Below, piece by piece: positions 1-11,423 of a DNA stretch of 64,000 nt. Source of the DNA: Paramacrobiotus metropolitanus (lineage: Eukaryota > Tardigrada > Eutardigrada > Parachela > Macrobiotidae); NCBI RefSeq assembly GCF_019649055.1, contig NW_026570225.1, forward strand, positions 2,418,001 to 2,482,000, read 5' to 3'. Numbering within the stretch: the stretch's first letter is position 1; the number at the start of each line of letters is the position of its first letter. The notes under the pieces were generated by a model that did not search any database, had not been told where the DNA came from, and was given only the letters and a program-made list of their open reading frames with translations. A program made the translations under genes and the position numbers.

Positions 1-66
1 ATATCGTAAGTATATAGACTGTATTCCATATCTATCTATACTTCTATGTGATACTTCAAGACATTC

Positions 67-124
67 ATACGATACATGGCCCATGTATCGTATGTATAAT
101 CACCCATGTAACATGGGTGATTAT
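67..124. repeat. Two adjacent perfect palindromes with 1-nt centres
   Basis: Bases 67-79 and 81-93 are perfect 13-bp complementary arms around a single C. Bases 96-109 and 111-124 are perfect 14-bp arms around a single A. Only two bases separate the two hairpins. No coding sequence or known terminator is seen here. A similar pair lies at 1386-1446, on the other side of the receptor pseudogene. Confidence 0.9.
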
Positions 125-204
125 TATACCGTAATGAAAATGTCGCAGTCCAAATTCTTAATACAGTAGAAGAGCCCGATTAAAGCTTTTCACATACATG
201 TACT

Positions 205-1262
205 GTGCTGCCAGCTTTCGCTGTTGTCATATTGCAATATGCTGTTGTTCGGAAAGGTATTCATCGAAAAATAGCTATAATCCCCTTTAGTCATCCCTTT
301 GGCATGTGCAGTGATCATGAATTCGCGAATCCGCGTTGGACACAGGATAACGACAACTGCATAATCGACCTCTGATATTGAGATTTCTTACTTCTAGCTT
401 GTTTCTGGACGGAGTCTAGTAAGGTGTTTACGTCGACGCCGGCATAGAAAGAAAACTGGGTGTACGTATAGTTGTTATTGACCGATCGGATCATTAGACT
501 GTTCGCCCACATGACCCGAGAATTATCCGCAATTCCGCATCATAAAATACGACAGCGAAATTCGTCCAGTTGAACTATCTGGCCATGTCCAGACTCCAGC
601 ATACCTGACCATTGCGTGTACGTACAATATGCACAACGAATCACGTTGGGAAATTGCTACGAGAAACCAAATTCGCTGACCTATATGCAATAATGATTTC
701 TGGTGGGTTCATCCTGCCATACTAATACATAGAATTAAAGAAGACCAATTAGCGCTGCGCGCAGCGGAAATAATATTCTAAAAATGTTATAAAATTTGTG
801 AATTTCTAGGCACCTCAAGTTTATCCGTGAGCGTCGCTCCACCAGTGAGTACCATCGTCGGAAACACCGTGCTGATAACTCTCGCCTGCAGTATATCCTG
901 CGCACAGGGTGGCCCATTGAAGACATCCAGCGGCCGCGACCGGTTGCGGACAATGACCGTCATGACGTGCGCCGAAACCAGGCCACCATCACCTGACACG
1001 TTCGGTAGATGTAATACTGTGCGTCGAAGATGACATTGTACTTATTCCTGGCTTCCTCAAAGCTCAGTTCACAGGCTGGCCAGAACTGGTCAATGTACAT
1101 CTAATTCTTGAACGCCGTGACGTCTACAGGGAACAAGGGAGAACCCGTGAAGTTAACATCTTTGAAGGGCACCACCACAGCGGCGGTGACAGTAATCGGA
1201 CCTGGACTGCTTGTGATCTGGGCGCCAGAAAAACTGAACAAACCGAAAATAAAAATCTCCAT
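205..1262 (-). pseudogene. Receptor-type guanylate cyclase ligand-binding (ANF-receptor) domain, decayed
   Basis: Seen: a minus-strand start at 1262 opens a hydrophobic leader (MEIFIFGLFSFSGAQ) and then a stretch with CELSFEEARNKYN. Next come NGPPCAQDI and TGGATLTDKL (about 820-920), NWTNFAVVFYDA (about 535-575), VDVNTLLDSVQKQAR (about 390-435) and REFMITAHAKGMTKGDY (about 275-335). Known: this order matches the extracellular ANF-receptor domain of receptor guanylate cyclases, where GPPC and the GMTNGDY-like motif are typical; the kinase-homology and cyclase domains would follow beyond the left edge. Lesions: an in-frame TAG at 1101-1103, a frame change near 960-1000, another near 530, and frame breaks between the later motifs. 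Some of these could be introns; 372-391 would be a 20-nt GT-AG gap that restores the frame. I favour a pseudogene over an intron-rich gene. The family call is fairly secure from the motifs. Confidence 0.6.
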
Positions 1263-1385
1263 TTTTCTGGCTCACTCGACCCGAATCATGAGAATGATGG
1301 CATTCGCTTGAAATCTGAAACGATAGCAATGTTAGCACACGTTAAGCACGGTCACGTCACGGGTGGTCACGCTTTTTTACAAAAC

Positions 1386-1446
1386 GTCGTGATACTGTAT
1401 CACGACAGCTGAATTCACAGTTATGTATCACTGATACATAACTGTG
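1386..1446. repeat. Second pair of perfect 1-nt-centre palindromes
   Basis: Bases 1386-1395 and 1397-1406 are perfect 10-bp arms around a T. Bases 1416-1430 and 1432-1446 are perfect 15-bp arms around a C. They lie upstream of the receptor pseudogene. Apart from GATAC/GTATC words, their sequence differs from the pair at 67-124. Confidence 0.9.
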
Positions 1447-1629
1447 GCTTTCAAACCTAGCAAACACAGAGACCGACAAAGAAAACTACAGAAGCAAGCG
1501 ACCAGAATCCACAGGTGCCTAACCAAACAGCTCACTGGTAAGGGCCAAACGCAGGTGTACGCGTAAGCCCCCAGATTGCTTCGGGCAAACACCACTGTGT
1601 TTGCAAGGTTCGCGAATTCGTAAAATCAT

Positions 1630-1796
1630 TGTCAGAACGACACAGAAGCAGAACAAGGAAAATGATGGCAAACAGCCTTTATTGTGTAACAATAAAGCAA
1701 CCAACAAACAAACACAGAAAAACCAGTGCGGAATCACTGTGGAAAAGTAGCTGTATGCGAGCTCGTAAGAATCGTGATAATGATTCAGCGTGCTGC
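1630..1796 (-). repeat. 3' terminal repeat (LTR or LTR part) of the giant element
   Basis: About 98% identical to 26793-26964 over the shared bases. It starts TGTCAG on the plus strand, so it ends CTGACA in element sense. It contains AATAAA in element sense, a plausible poly(A) signal about 100 nt from its inner edge. No polypurine tract lies directly at 1797, so the true LTR may extend further inward. Confidence 0.65.
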
Positions 1797-3446
1797 AGGT
1801 ATGCAACAGCTGATGCCGCAAAGCATGGAATCGCTCGTAGGCGCTGGGCTACGCCCCCTAGAGTGCAGCAGTGCGCTGACTGGTCAGCGTAGACAAAGTA
1901 TACGCCGAGTAAGCAGCGTAATATAGCGGCACGAAGGGCGTGGCCATGTGCGGGCGGGTGACAGAGCAAGCCACAAGATGTGTCTACCGCCTCGAGTGAG
2001 CGGTCTCTGACATGCCTCTGGGCGGGAGTGGGAACTCCTGCGAGCACCTAAAAACACAGCCGTACTTTGCTATTGCTTTATTCGGCTAGTTGTTTCGAAA
2101 ACGGCTCGGTTTACATGTTCAGCAATGCATTAATCAGGTGACAGACAGAACATTCTGTGCAAAGTACGGTAATTCATTCACGCAGAGTTACAATGGAGGC
2201 TATAACACTGCCACAGACAGATCGTATGCAGCAGCTCGCAAACGCGAGCGCCAGCTTTATTTTAACGCGCATCGGCGCTAACCGGCTCGGGCAGAGCAAG
2301 ACGTTCAACAGAACCAGACTAAGAGAATTCTAAACAGGTAGACAGCAAGCACATCTCTAGGGAAGGCGCCAATCCTCTGCTTCGACTGATCTCCCTGTCT
2401 ACTTCCATTTGGCACGATTGGTGCTGCGGACATCACAGGCCTTTCAGTCCAAGCCGTTACTGAGTAGCCAGGGTGGTATTGTGATCCTCCATCTCCCGTG
2501 CCCGTCTCCTTGGTGGTATTGCTGCCTCAGCCAAGCACTTCGCACACAGGCCTTGCGGGCCGTGCACTCGCAGCCTGACCTCAGAGTGGTCACCCATCTA
2601 AGTCCAAACCGCGCTCGATGTAGACTATCTTTCAAAACCCGAAGGTTTATCCATCTAGCCACAACGAGTGTGCTCATCTAGCCACAACTCTGCCCCTGGC
2701 CAACCCGGTAGGGTGCCAGGATCCGATACCCGGATGCCACTTTGTCTCTCAACCCGGTAGGGTCGCTGTCTCAAGACCGGCGGTGCAGTGCACCGAACGG
2801 CCAAAATCTGGAGTGCACTCTGGGTGCAGGGGGTTCCAGTGTGGTTTTGAAGGCTTGGTTGGTCGAACAAGTAAGAAAATAAAGTTTTATAAGGCTCATT
2901 GTTAAACATCAAAGTAAAAAGATCACAATTCCAGTGAGAATTAAAGAAACGTAAGATATAGTTAGAGATCCCAAAACCAATTCTTTTGGCTAAATGGCTA
3001 AATAAAAACATCAATTCTTTGGTTAATAAAGTCTAGAAAAACCAGGTTTGGTTAAAAAACTAGACGCAAAATGGCTTATTCCGACTAGGTTTACCACAGG
3101 GCCAATCTTGTCCACACGGGTACTAGTCAACGGTCCGCTTTATCCGATAGGATTGGTCTGGTCCTGTAGATCCGGAGCGACGGTTCCCAGAGATGTCCAC
3201 AGGGGTCCAGTGGAGTAATTCCAGCGGCGTCGTATATGGAAGGCACTGTTGCTTGCGCAAGGACAGTTTGTCCCCTTCCTGGTTCAGAGTGGTGGAGCAA
3301 GCCCGGTTGGGCGGTCCGTAGGGGCCAGTGAATGAAGCCTCTGGGCAGGAGTGGTGCTCCAATGACCAAAATGGTATGCTGGACCAATTCCGTTTGGATG
3401 GCCCACATGGGTCTCTAACTTGGACCGGTTTGGTCGTGCATGCCGG

Positions 3447-4475
3447 TTGGGTCATGCATCTCGGGCCAAAAATCTTCTAAGTCCAAGAGGGCCATAATGG
3501 ACAAATTTCTAAGTCCTAGAGAGCCACAATGGAAAAATTTCTAAGCCCAAGAGGGCCACAATGGAAAAATTTTCTAAGTCCCAGGACCGAAGTGTGGTGA
3601 TGGACCGAACCTGTTGGGGTGGTCCAAACTCGGTCTCTGACATGCTTTGGGCGGGATCCTAGGTTCCATTGTGACGGGGCTTGCCTCTGGCAGGTACTGG
3701 ACGTGGAAGTCCGGTGTGGCCGGGTTTGGCGCTCCGATGTGGACTTAGTCATTTTTCGGCTGGCTGCGCCGTTTGGCGGGCCAAAATGGACTTAGTCATT
3801 TTCTTGAAGGGCCACGTCGTTTGGCGGGTCAAAATGGACTTAGTCGGTTTTTCGACGGTCCAGGTGGATGGCGGGCCAAAGTTGCAGGCTCGTTGAGTCT
3901 GGTCCATCTCACTGGCCGTGGGCCATGAGTTAGCTACCGTGTCAGAATGGTTTCCCTGAGACCGTGGCCACCTCAGTCCAAAAACTTCTAAGTTCGAGAG
4001 CACCCCAGTTGGGTCATGCATCTCGGGCCAAAAATCTTCTAAGTCCAAAAGGGCCATAATGGAAAAGTTTCTAAGTCCCAGGACCGAAGTGGTGTGATGG
4101 ATTAAACCCGTTGCAGCGGTCCAAACTCGGTCCCTGACATGCCCTGGGCGGGATACGGGGTTCCGTTGCGACGGGGCTTGTCTCTGGCGGGTGCAGGACG
4201 TGGAAGTCCTATGTGGCCAGCTTTGGCTCTCCGTTATGGACTTGGTCGTTTTTCGATGGGCCACGTCGTTTGGCGGGCCAAAATGGACTTAGTCGTTTTT
4301 CGATGGGCCACGTCGTTTGGCGGGCCAAAATGAACTTAGTCGCTTTTTTCGACGGTCCAAGGTGTATTACGGGCCAAATTTGCAGACTCGTTGAGTCTGG
4401 TCCGTCTCACTGGCCGTGGGCCATGAGTTAACTACATGTCAGAACGGTCAGAACGGTTTCCCTGAGACCATGGCC
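3447..4475. repeat. 562-bp tandem duplication containing 32-bp and 44-bp unit arrays
   Basis: The sequence starting TTGGGTCATGCATCTCGGGC at 3447 restarts at 4009 and runs with few changes to about 4475. Within copy 1, a unit of about 32 bp (TTTCTAAGTCC...GGCCACAATGG) repeats about 3 times at 3470-3585. A unit of about 44 bp (GGGCCACGTCGTTTGGCGGG...) repeats at 3740-3850 and three times at 4227-4350. Confidence 0.85.
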
Positions 4476-4719
4476 ATAACAAAAATTAAGTGGCTTCTGA
4501 CGAAAACGTCAGATTAGCCTGGCCAAACTCCAAAAAATTAAGTTGTGGGCGCCGGTAGGCGTTTTCCACACAAAGGAACCGGTCTGCTGACTAGAAGAAT
4601 CTTTATTTGGCCTCTGGGCGGTGGATTCTTTGGTTTTGCCTCCGGGCAGGAGTATCTTGTTGTTCTGCCTCTGGGCAGTCAGTGGTGAGGCCTTTGGCGA
4701 TGCATGCAAGGTGGGTGTA

Positions 4720-5204
4720 CCACAACTTCTATGTGGCTCCCACGACTCACTTGTCCCAGTTGCCTGGTATGGCAACTAGACTCGTGAGCCGCTTGTGGTC
4801 CGTTGGACACACAGCGGGCCTGGTCCAACTTCTTTGGGCCAGGACTTGTCCACGGCTTGTCGCAACTTCTATGCGGGCCGTCGCCGCCTTCTGGGCGCTG
4901 AATCTCTTCCATGCCGGTGAACTGGGCCTTGCGGCAAGTTCTTTCCGGTGGACTCCGTCGGATGGTCTGGGATGACCGGTTAAGGCCGCTAAGACAGAGC
5001 CAATCCGGGGGAATCCGGTTAAGATCCAGGGATTGAGGTCCAGTGAGGTAGACGATACATGGCCGTAAGCCACGTTTATTGGGCGAGGGTAACAACCGTT
5101 GGATTGTACCCATTATGGTGTTCAAGTCCGGTTCCAGCTGATGTGGTCCCACTTCTAGGGGCCAAGGCCACTTCTAGGCCAATGCCGGTCCACTTCTAGG
5201 GCCG
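4720..5204 (-). repeat. Six conserved-loop hairpins (ACTTCTA family) in the 3' tail
   Basis: Plus-strand loop ACTTCTA at 4725-4731 (stem CCACA/TGTGG), 4865-4871 (CGCA/TGCG), 5151-5157 (TGGTCCC/GGGGCCA, one G-T pair), 5170-5176 (GGCC/GGCC) and 5192-5198 (CGGTCC/GGGCCG, one G-T pair). ACTTCTT at 4828-4834 has a 9-bp stem with one G-T pair. Stems differ between sites, while the loop is kept. Confidence 0.85.
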
Positions 5205-5260
5205 ACATGAAGGAATGGCCGTTGGCCTATCTCTGCGCATCTCCTTGGCCATCGCGTCTG

Positions 5261-6758
5261 TCAGCCCCTTCTGGGTGCAGTTGGGTCGACGACGCTTTCT
5301 TCCATGAGCGCCAATTCCTGCTTCGTCTCATTGTTCTGTGGTTGCCTGGAGGCGCTGGTCTGCTGGACGTCTTGGCCAGGAGGCTCAGCTTGAGTCTGGG
5401 CGTACGAGGACGATCCTGCTGAAGATCTCTGGGTGCGGAACTTCGTTGGAAGTTTCCGCACTGCCGTTCGATTAGCGAACGCCTCCGCTCCATCCTCGAA
5501 ATCCGTTGGCTCTCGATAGCGGTAATTTTTGGCGCGCTTCCTGAAGACGTTCAGGGCGCTCTGAATCTTGACTCCTGCTTCGATTTCGTGGATCTGGTTT
5601 CCAAGGAGGGCCACCTGAGTCAGTAATCGAGGAATGATCTTCCCCTGCCGATAGGCAACTTCAAGTTCCCAGTGGCACCGTAGGTGGCCAAGTCTGGCGG
5701 CAAAGATGCGTATTAGCGTGCCGTTATACGTATAAGTATACGTTCCGAGTGGTGCCTCCTTGTAATCAGCCGGCTTGCATGGGATATCGGTGGCAGCTCT
5801 GGCGGCCGCGATCAGAAAACTGGCGTTCGCGTCCGGTAGGACGAACTGTGCCAGATACTTGACACAGTCAAGCTGGTCATCCTTGATGTGCAATTAGCAC
5901 AAATCGTTCCAGTCCGGTCTGGTGATAGGCTGTCCGAGTAAGTTAACGTCCGTGATGCTCAATAGAGCGTTATCACGGACCATCGGGTAGCCTTCACGAT
6001 TGTCAATGTGTTCCTCCATACTGAAAGTGCGGGGCCACTCCTTTCGCTGCATTTCTAATTCCAATCCGGACCGGGTAACGAAACTTTGGAGGTTCTGTGC
6101 CATGGCATTGACTTGGGCCCATCGGTCCCTGGGGTATGGGATGGCGCCCATAATGTAATTCGTCACCTCCCGATGAGGAAGTGGTCGGATATTGATGCCC
6201 TGGTCCTCAGCATACTTGTATGGGTCAAAGTCCGTGGCACTAACGCTTGCGTCTTGTCGGGCCGGTAGGTCCGATGACGGCGGTGCGGACTCAGTCTCCA
6301 TTGGTACTTGGATGCTAATGTTGTGGGCCACCGAGCTGACACTTCGTTCTGGTCGCTGATCCGACTGATCCGTTCTTGATCGCGCTTGGCCTTCCGATCT
6401 CGAGCCGATTGGCTGAGTGGGGGAATCTGAGTTCCAGTGCTGCTCCAGCCAGGTTTTCGGGCGCCGCTGCGTTGCATGTAGAGATCGTAGCTCTCTAACT
6501 GTTCGTGGTCCCTCAGTAGGGGAACAGATGGCGTCCATCGCGGCTGGTCATGTGACAATAAGCGTCAAAGTTGCCTCTAACTACTTCTAGGTAGAAGCCG
6601 TACGCTCTGTCATGTTCGTCACGGAAGCCTGGTTTCAAGTGGTACGCGCAGGGGAACATCTCCCGTTGAGAGTTGTCCCGGCGGTTTGACTGGTCCCCGC
6701 CATTGTTTCGGCTGTCCCGGCATTGTGAATCATACTTCTGCTGAGGTGTAAGTCCCAT
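5261..6758 (-). pseudogene. Post-integrase coding block 4 of the giant element (unknown function)
   Basis: Minus-strand coding-like sequence in pieces at 6513-6758, 5894-6538 and 5261-5893. The middle piece has an acidic, serine-rich stretch followed by a compact globular-looking part (NIRPLPHREVTNYIMGAIPY onward). The last piece continues with a hydrophobic, helix-prone stretch (QFVLPDANASFLIAAARAAT) and a basic, Gln/Ser-rich tail. Nothing in it is a family I recognise, and no membrane anchor typical of an envelope protein is evident. It is the last coding block before the 3' tail. A capsid-like or nucleoprotein role is possible but unsupported. Confidence 0.4.
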
Positions 6759-6799
6759 TCTCGGTGGTAACAGAAATGAAACATGCAGGATAAGGTTAA

Positions 6800-6814
6800 G
6801 TCCACTTCTAGGAC
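6800..6814 (-). repeat. Conserved-loop hairpin between two coding blocks
   Basis: Stem GTCC/GGAC around loop ACTTCTA (6804-6810), in the 6759-6950 gap between coding blocks. A weaker relative lies near 6575-6590. Confidence 0.75.
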
Positions 6815-6950
6815 AGGTCCCTATGATGATTACGCCCTATATTTTTACGTCCCTATGAAATTTTACATGTTATTTGTTAACTAGGCTTTTCTTGCCCGGT
6901 GAATTATATCGGGATCACCCCCTAGACCCTATGCGACTTCTACACCTAGG

Positions 6951-8914
6951 TCACTGATGGTAAGTCCGCCGCTTCTTCTTGTGCTTGGTAGAAGCCAAGG
7001 TGGCAGATTCAGTGGGACGAGGGCCATAACGATAACGATCCGGTGGGATGTTTCCTTGCTTGTATCGCTGCTGGGCCTCAGGCTCGTCAACGGTTTGCTC
7101 GAGCCATCCTTCGTTCAGCATCTTCTTAACGACGTATCTGACGTCTTCGCTGATGTGGTACAACCCGTGTGGGCGACCATGGTTCGGCATGTACGCTTTC
7201 CCATCAATTAGTTGTGGGTGATGCTCAGCGTCTTCTACGCTGGCCTGACTTTCTCGGCTGGCGCCTTCTGTGCCGCCCTGGTCCTGACTGGCGCCTTCTG
7301 CGCCGCCCTGGTCCTCCATGTCCTGGTCACCGTTGGGTGGCTGATTTTCATCGCCAGGTGGGATTTCCCTATCATGGTCCGGTGGGACATCCGTGGTTGT
7401 CCCACCGGGACTCTGGTCATCATCGTCATCCGAGTCGGACTTCTGGGATCCCAAAGTCTGGTCCTGGTCCTCCTTCTGTTCTTCCTCCTCTCAATCCTCC
7501 GGTCGGGAGTTCTCAGAGTCCGAGTCACTTGGCTGCGGCGAAGGATCTCTCTTCCCGCGCTTCTTTGTGGCCGCCTTTCGGCTCTTAGTAGATGTGGCCG
7601 ACGGGGCTGGCGAAGGAGGTCTGGACTGGCCGGCTGCGTTAGGCAGTAACACAGTGTCCCTTGGCACGGGCCGAATTCCGGTCATGCGCGTCTGTTCCTC
7701 TTCCGCTTCTTTCCGCATGGCCGCCTCCTTTCGATTGACTGATGGACGAGGAGGCTTTTCATGGGGCACGTTCTTTGGACCGGGCAATTTGGCTATTTGG
7801 GAGATTAAGTATGCCTCCTTGGCTCTGCCCGTCAACTTGTCTTTCGATGGTCCAACTGCCTTCTTTCTCTCCGGACCCCATTTCGTGCCCACGTCGTGTG
7901 ACACGTACAGAGACCGTTGGGTCTTCTGTGGGCTAAATCCCGGAATGGTGAAGCAAATGGGTTCCGCTCGATAAGCGTTGGTCGTTTCGAGTATTCCCTG
8001 CTTGACCAACGTAATTAATTCATCTGCCAGGCTTGTGGTAAGTTTATCCAAGTTCTCTCCGTGGTAATAGAGAGAATTGAGTGTCCTGGCGATGTCGTTC
8101 AGGTTGGAGCCACTAGGGTTGTGCAGGTAGGCGATAGTCATGCAGACCTGTTGGAAAGGTGTGTCCCGGCTGCGGGAAAGTCCTGCTGGCTGATGGACCA
8201 CGTGAAGCTCTATCATACTGGTCCAATCGCGGTGTGATCGGACCAGAAGTCCCATGTCCAAAATCAGAGTTACTACACGCCGCATAAAGGGTGCCGGTAG
8301 TACACGGCCCCGCCGGCGGTAACCATCTAAATTCTTCTCCGTGTGCCATTCTGGCTCGGATGACATGGAGGAACCACTGGTACATGTCTCGCCCCGTTGC
8401 GCGCCTCCTGATCCTGGCGGCTGCCACCCATTCTCGCACATACAGACCCGTTGATCTCGATGTGCGTGGCCTCCGGTCCGGGATCTGGAAGTTCGGCTTC
8501 GTCGTCCCAGGGCGAGGGGAGCGTTACTTCCTCCGAGGGTGGTTCTCCTGGAGGAATCGGTTCATACTCCTCTTCTCGCCATGAGTGATACAGTAATGGT
8601 TCTTCTTTGTCCGGGCTGTCCGATAGGACTTGGACATCTTCATCGCCTGACACAGCCGCTTCTCCAGCTGGGCGATCTTGGCCTCTTTCTTCTCTTTTTA
8701 TACTTGGCCTCTTGTTTCTTCTGACGGTTCCGTTCGGCCTCCGGGTTTGGCACAGGCCGAGGTGTGGCCGCCTGACTTCCACTCGGTTGAGGGAAAGTTG
8801 GGCGAGAGGGCAGGTTGGCCTTTTTTCGGCTGGGTTTTTGGCTTTTCTCGGCTGCTTATTCCGTTGGGAATTAGCTGAGTGGATCACACCCATGCCTAGT
8901 GCCAAGTTCTCCAA
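6951..8914 (-). pseudogene. Post-integrase coding block 3 of the giant element (unknown function)
   Basis: Overlapping minus-strand pieces at 8327-8914, 7491-8441 and 6951-7454. From the start: a basic, proline-rich head; an acidic linker; a folded-looking domain (about 8000-8330: FMRRVVTLILDMGLLVRSHR, then LADELITLVKQGILETTN, which could be winged-helix-like); a Lys/Arg-rich segment; and a Ser/Asp-rich acidic tail. The last piece has two near-repeats rich in Gln-Gly-Gly-Ala-Glu-Gly and a helical KKMLNEGWLEQTV stretch. No known domain is recognised. The composition resembles the other post-integrase blocks, suggesting one long modular protein or several related ones. Confidence 0.4.
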
Positions 8915-9084
8915 TGTCCCGGTTATGGGAATGTCACTGGACGGCCAAAAGGTATATCGTCAACGCTGGCGGGCATGTCCGTCAGTATTATCGGGGCAGC
9001 GGCCGTTGGTCCTGTTCCAGACTAGCTTTGACCCGCCGATGCTTGTGCCGACGAAATGGCCTTCGGTGGCTTCTCCTGTCGGAC

Positions 9085-9948
9085 TTATTCTGGCTGCGGC
9101 CTTACGACCACATGTCCTGACGGAGAACTGTCCATAGGCTCTGAAGCTGCGAGTGCCTGCGTCTTTGGCGGTACCACTGTTGGTGGAGCATTTGACGACA
9201 GGGCTTCAGCCATTCCTGGGTCTTCCCCCGGTGGAGGGAAGGCCTTTTGGTTGCGGCGGCGCAGATAATCTTCTATCATCCGATGGACCAAGGACCGAAG
9301 CATTTCGGTAATCATGTCGTACTCTTCGGTACGGTTCTGCTCCTTGGCCTCCTGTCTCTTTGTCAGCAGGAACGGATATTGCCGGCGCTCATTATGGTCA
9401 GCGTGGATCATTAAGTGTCTCTGCTCGATAGTAGTGAGAACACTCATGGGCATCAAGGCCGCGTCGGCTTCCACTTCTTGGGCCAAGACGACCGGAGTTA
9501 TCTGCTTTACCATTCTGGCCGATTCTGCGACCATTGGTGCAGGAGTTCTGACCGTGACTGTTACTGGCTCAAGTGATGAACCTGCAGTCACCGTAGGTGC
9601 TGCGATTCGTTTAACGGTTATGGTCATGGTTGGCTGCTGAGGAGGTGAAGTGTCCATCCTCTCTTTGGTCGGGAATTTGCCTGGCCGACTCGGTGTGAAC
9701 CTGGCGGGCGTTGGTTCATGCTGGTCATTCGCGCCGGAGTTGATGTGGCGCGTCCAGGAGAAGTCCTTTTGGCTGGAGATCGACTTCGGCGTGGCGATTC
9801 CTTCGTTGAAGGTGGCCGGACCTGGCTGGTCTCATATAACGCCCTTTGGAAATTTTCGTCCAAGTCTGATTCGATCTCGGACTCTTCACTGGACAGGACG
9901 CCCCAAAAGGCCGCTGGTAGCTGAGGACGTTCATCCTCACTTTCTGCC
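9085..9948 (-). pseudogene. Post-integrase coding block 2, downstream part (unknown function)
   Basis: Minus-strand coding-like sequence. An Arg/Ser/Pro-rich stretch with an SSEESEIESDLDENF acidic cluster (9624-9948) is followed by a Thr/Val/Pro-rich linker and a helical module ending RMIEDYLRRRNQK (about 9250-9400). A related helical ending, KSIEDYWKVQ, occurs in the block at 12287-13078. The nested DNA transposon at 9949 separates this part from the one at 11424 onward. Confidence 0.4.
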
Positions 9949-11423
9949 GGCAGGGGATAAAAGGTGGCAGTGGCACCTGCCACTGGCAACTGCCACCGGC
10001 AGTGGCTATTGCCACTATGCGTCCTGGCAAGCGATAAAACGTGGCAGCTGCCGGATCGTGAAATGTAATGGTACTGCTATCCAAACGATACATAATCTTT
10101 ATATAAAATATCGAAGAAATTCTGAATAAAGTACTCGTAATTTGCCTTTATACAATGATCTCTTGCCACTTCAGCCTGACATAATGAGAGCAGTGCATGC
10201 GCCTCCTAATGCTGTGAGCGCAGGAACGCTTTTAAATCCCAAGTGACACAGAAAACGCCCCTTTAATCGTGACATTATTATACGACATCCGCTAAAACGG
10301 TGCCTCATGGTAGACGCAGGGTATCACAAAAGCTGGCCGTTCAACGTTCATGCAGTGAAGCAAAGGGGACCTACACGATTGCATAATAAGGGAGAAACTA
10401 ATCCAAAAATGAATGATTAACTCTTCTATAAGCTCTTATTACTTCCAGATAAACACGGCTTGCACTTAATATGTTTAAGAAACTATACGAGAACCCAAAT
10501 AAGTCGCTGTGGGCTGCGGGAGTGCTTTTTCGCTGCAGCGCACATCAGAGGATTGCCTCGAGCACATGAAGTTGCTAACATGTACATGCAGCGTATTAAA
10601 ATAGCTTTTACAATTATTGAACAGTCGTCTTAATCACTAGAAATTGTGTTAAAGAAAAATTAAAATCAAAATAATGATCCAAAGGCTCAGTTAGAGCCAC
10701 CGTTGAGGCGAACGCATTGTGGGCAGAAATCGGGCGCGTATTGGTAACTAATGAGTTATGAATGGGACGCTTGTGACGGCGGCTGAACTGATTTAGAAAC
10801 AACGGAGGCGGCACTGATCTCGGCGGCGGGCCGCCGCACTGCATTGGGCATTTAAAATTTTAAATTCCGCCCAAAGCTGGCCAAAACAAACAATAATGCA
10901 GGGAAAAAGAACCTGCGAGTTTCTTCCAGGCAGCTAGCAGGCAGCTCGTGCTCAGAACTGTTAACGTTCGGTGGCACCTTCTTGTTGTGCTTGCGGATAC
11001 TGTAGCCGATGTAGTTGACAGCACATATTTCTCTGTTCTGTTTCTGATCGCATTTTCATCATGGCTTGGAGATATGGAGAACAATCTGACTGATTTTCTA
11101 AGCGCCCTTAAGTAATTGCGAACCTAATAGTTCAACCGTGCAAGAGCATCAAAATGGTTTTGATGATTGACGAATTGCGAAAAGCGCACCCGCGGAAAAC
11201 TGGAGGGATATTTCACCGCACTCTACAGCCATCACTCGCCCCATAGTAGAACTGGAAAGACAGTGTAACATTTTTCTGTACTTAGGTTTCTTAGGTTTAC
11301 GATGTATAGCCATATCTGCCAATTGCCACTTTCCGTTTATCGCTTGCCAGAACGCATAGTGCGGTGCCACTGCCGGTAGCAGTTGCCAGTGGCAGGTGCC
11401 ACTGCCACCTTTTATCCCCTGCC
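9949..11423. mobile_element. Non-autonomous TIR DNA transposon nested in the giant element
   Basis: The ends are inverted repeats of about 92 bp, roughly 90% identical (9949-10041 and about 11332-11423), starting GGCAGGGGATAAAAGGTGGC. The 9-bp sequence CTTTCTGCC stands directly outside both ends (9940-9948 and 11424-11432), a clean target-site duplication. The interior (about 1.3 kb) has no transposase-like frame. A 9-bp duplication with long TIRs fits Mutator-like elements; if one base is excluded, an 8-bp duplication with CAGGG ends would fit hAT. It inserted into one of the post-integrase coding blocks, so it is younger than the host element's structure. Confidence 0.9.

Larger units (their letters stand above)
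1797..5260 (-). other. Long repetitive 3' non-coding tail of the giant element
   Basis: No credible reading frame. It holds a 562-bp tandem duplication (3447-4475), short tandem units and hairpins (4720-5204). A phrase around TGACATGC...GGGCGGGA appears three times (about 2008, 3637 and 4135), tying the sequence at 2.0 kb to the rest of the tail. Confidence 0.6.

Noticed and set aside
1797-2050. Longer 3' LTR reaching about 2050
   Set aside because: TGTCAGAGACC near 2008 looks like an LTR start, but the same phrase occurs twice more in the tail (3637, 4135), no polypurine tract precedes it, and the right end has no matching sequence.
5261-6758. Envelope gene of the giant element
   Set aside because: The position would fit, but no signal peptide, fusion peptide or C-terminal membrane anchor is visible.
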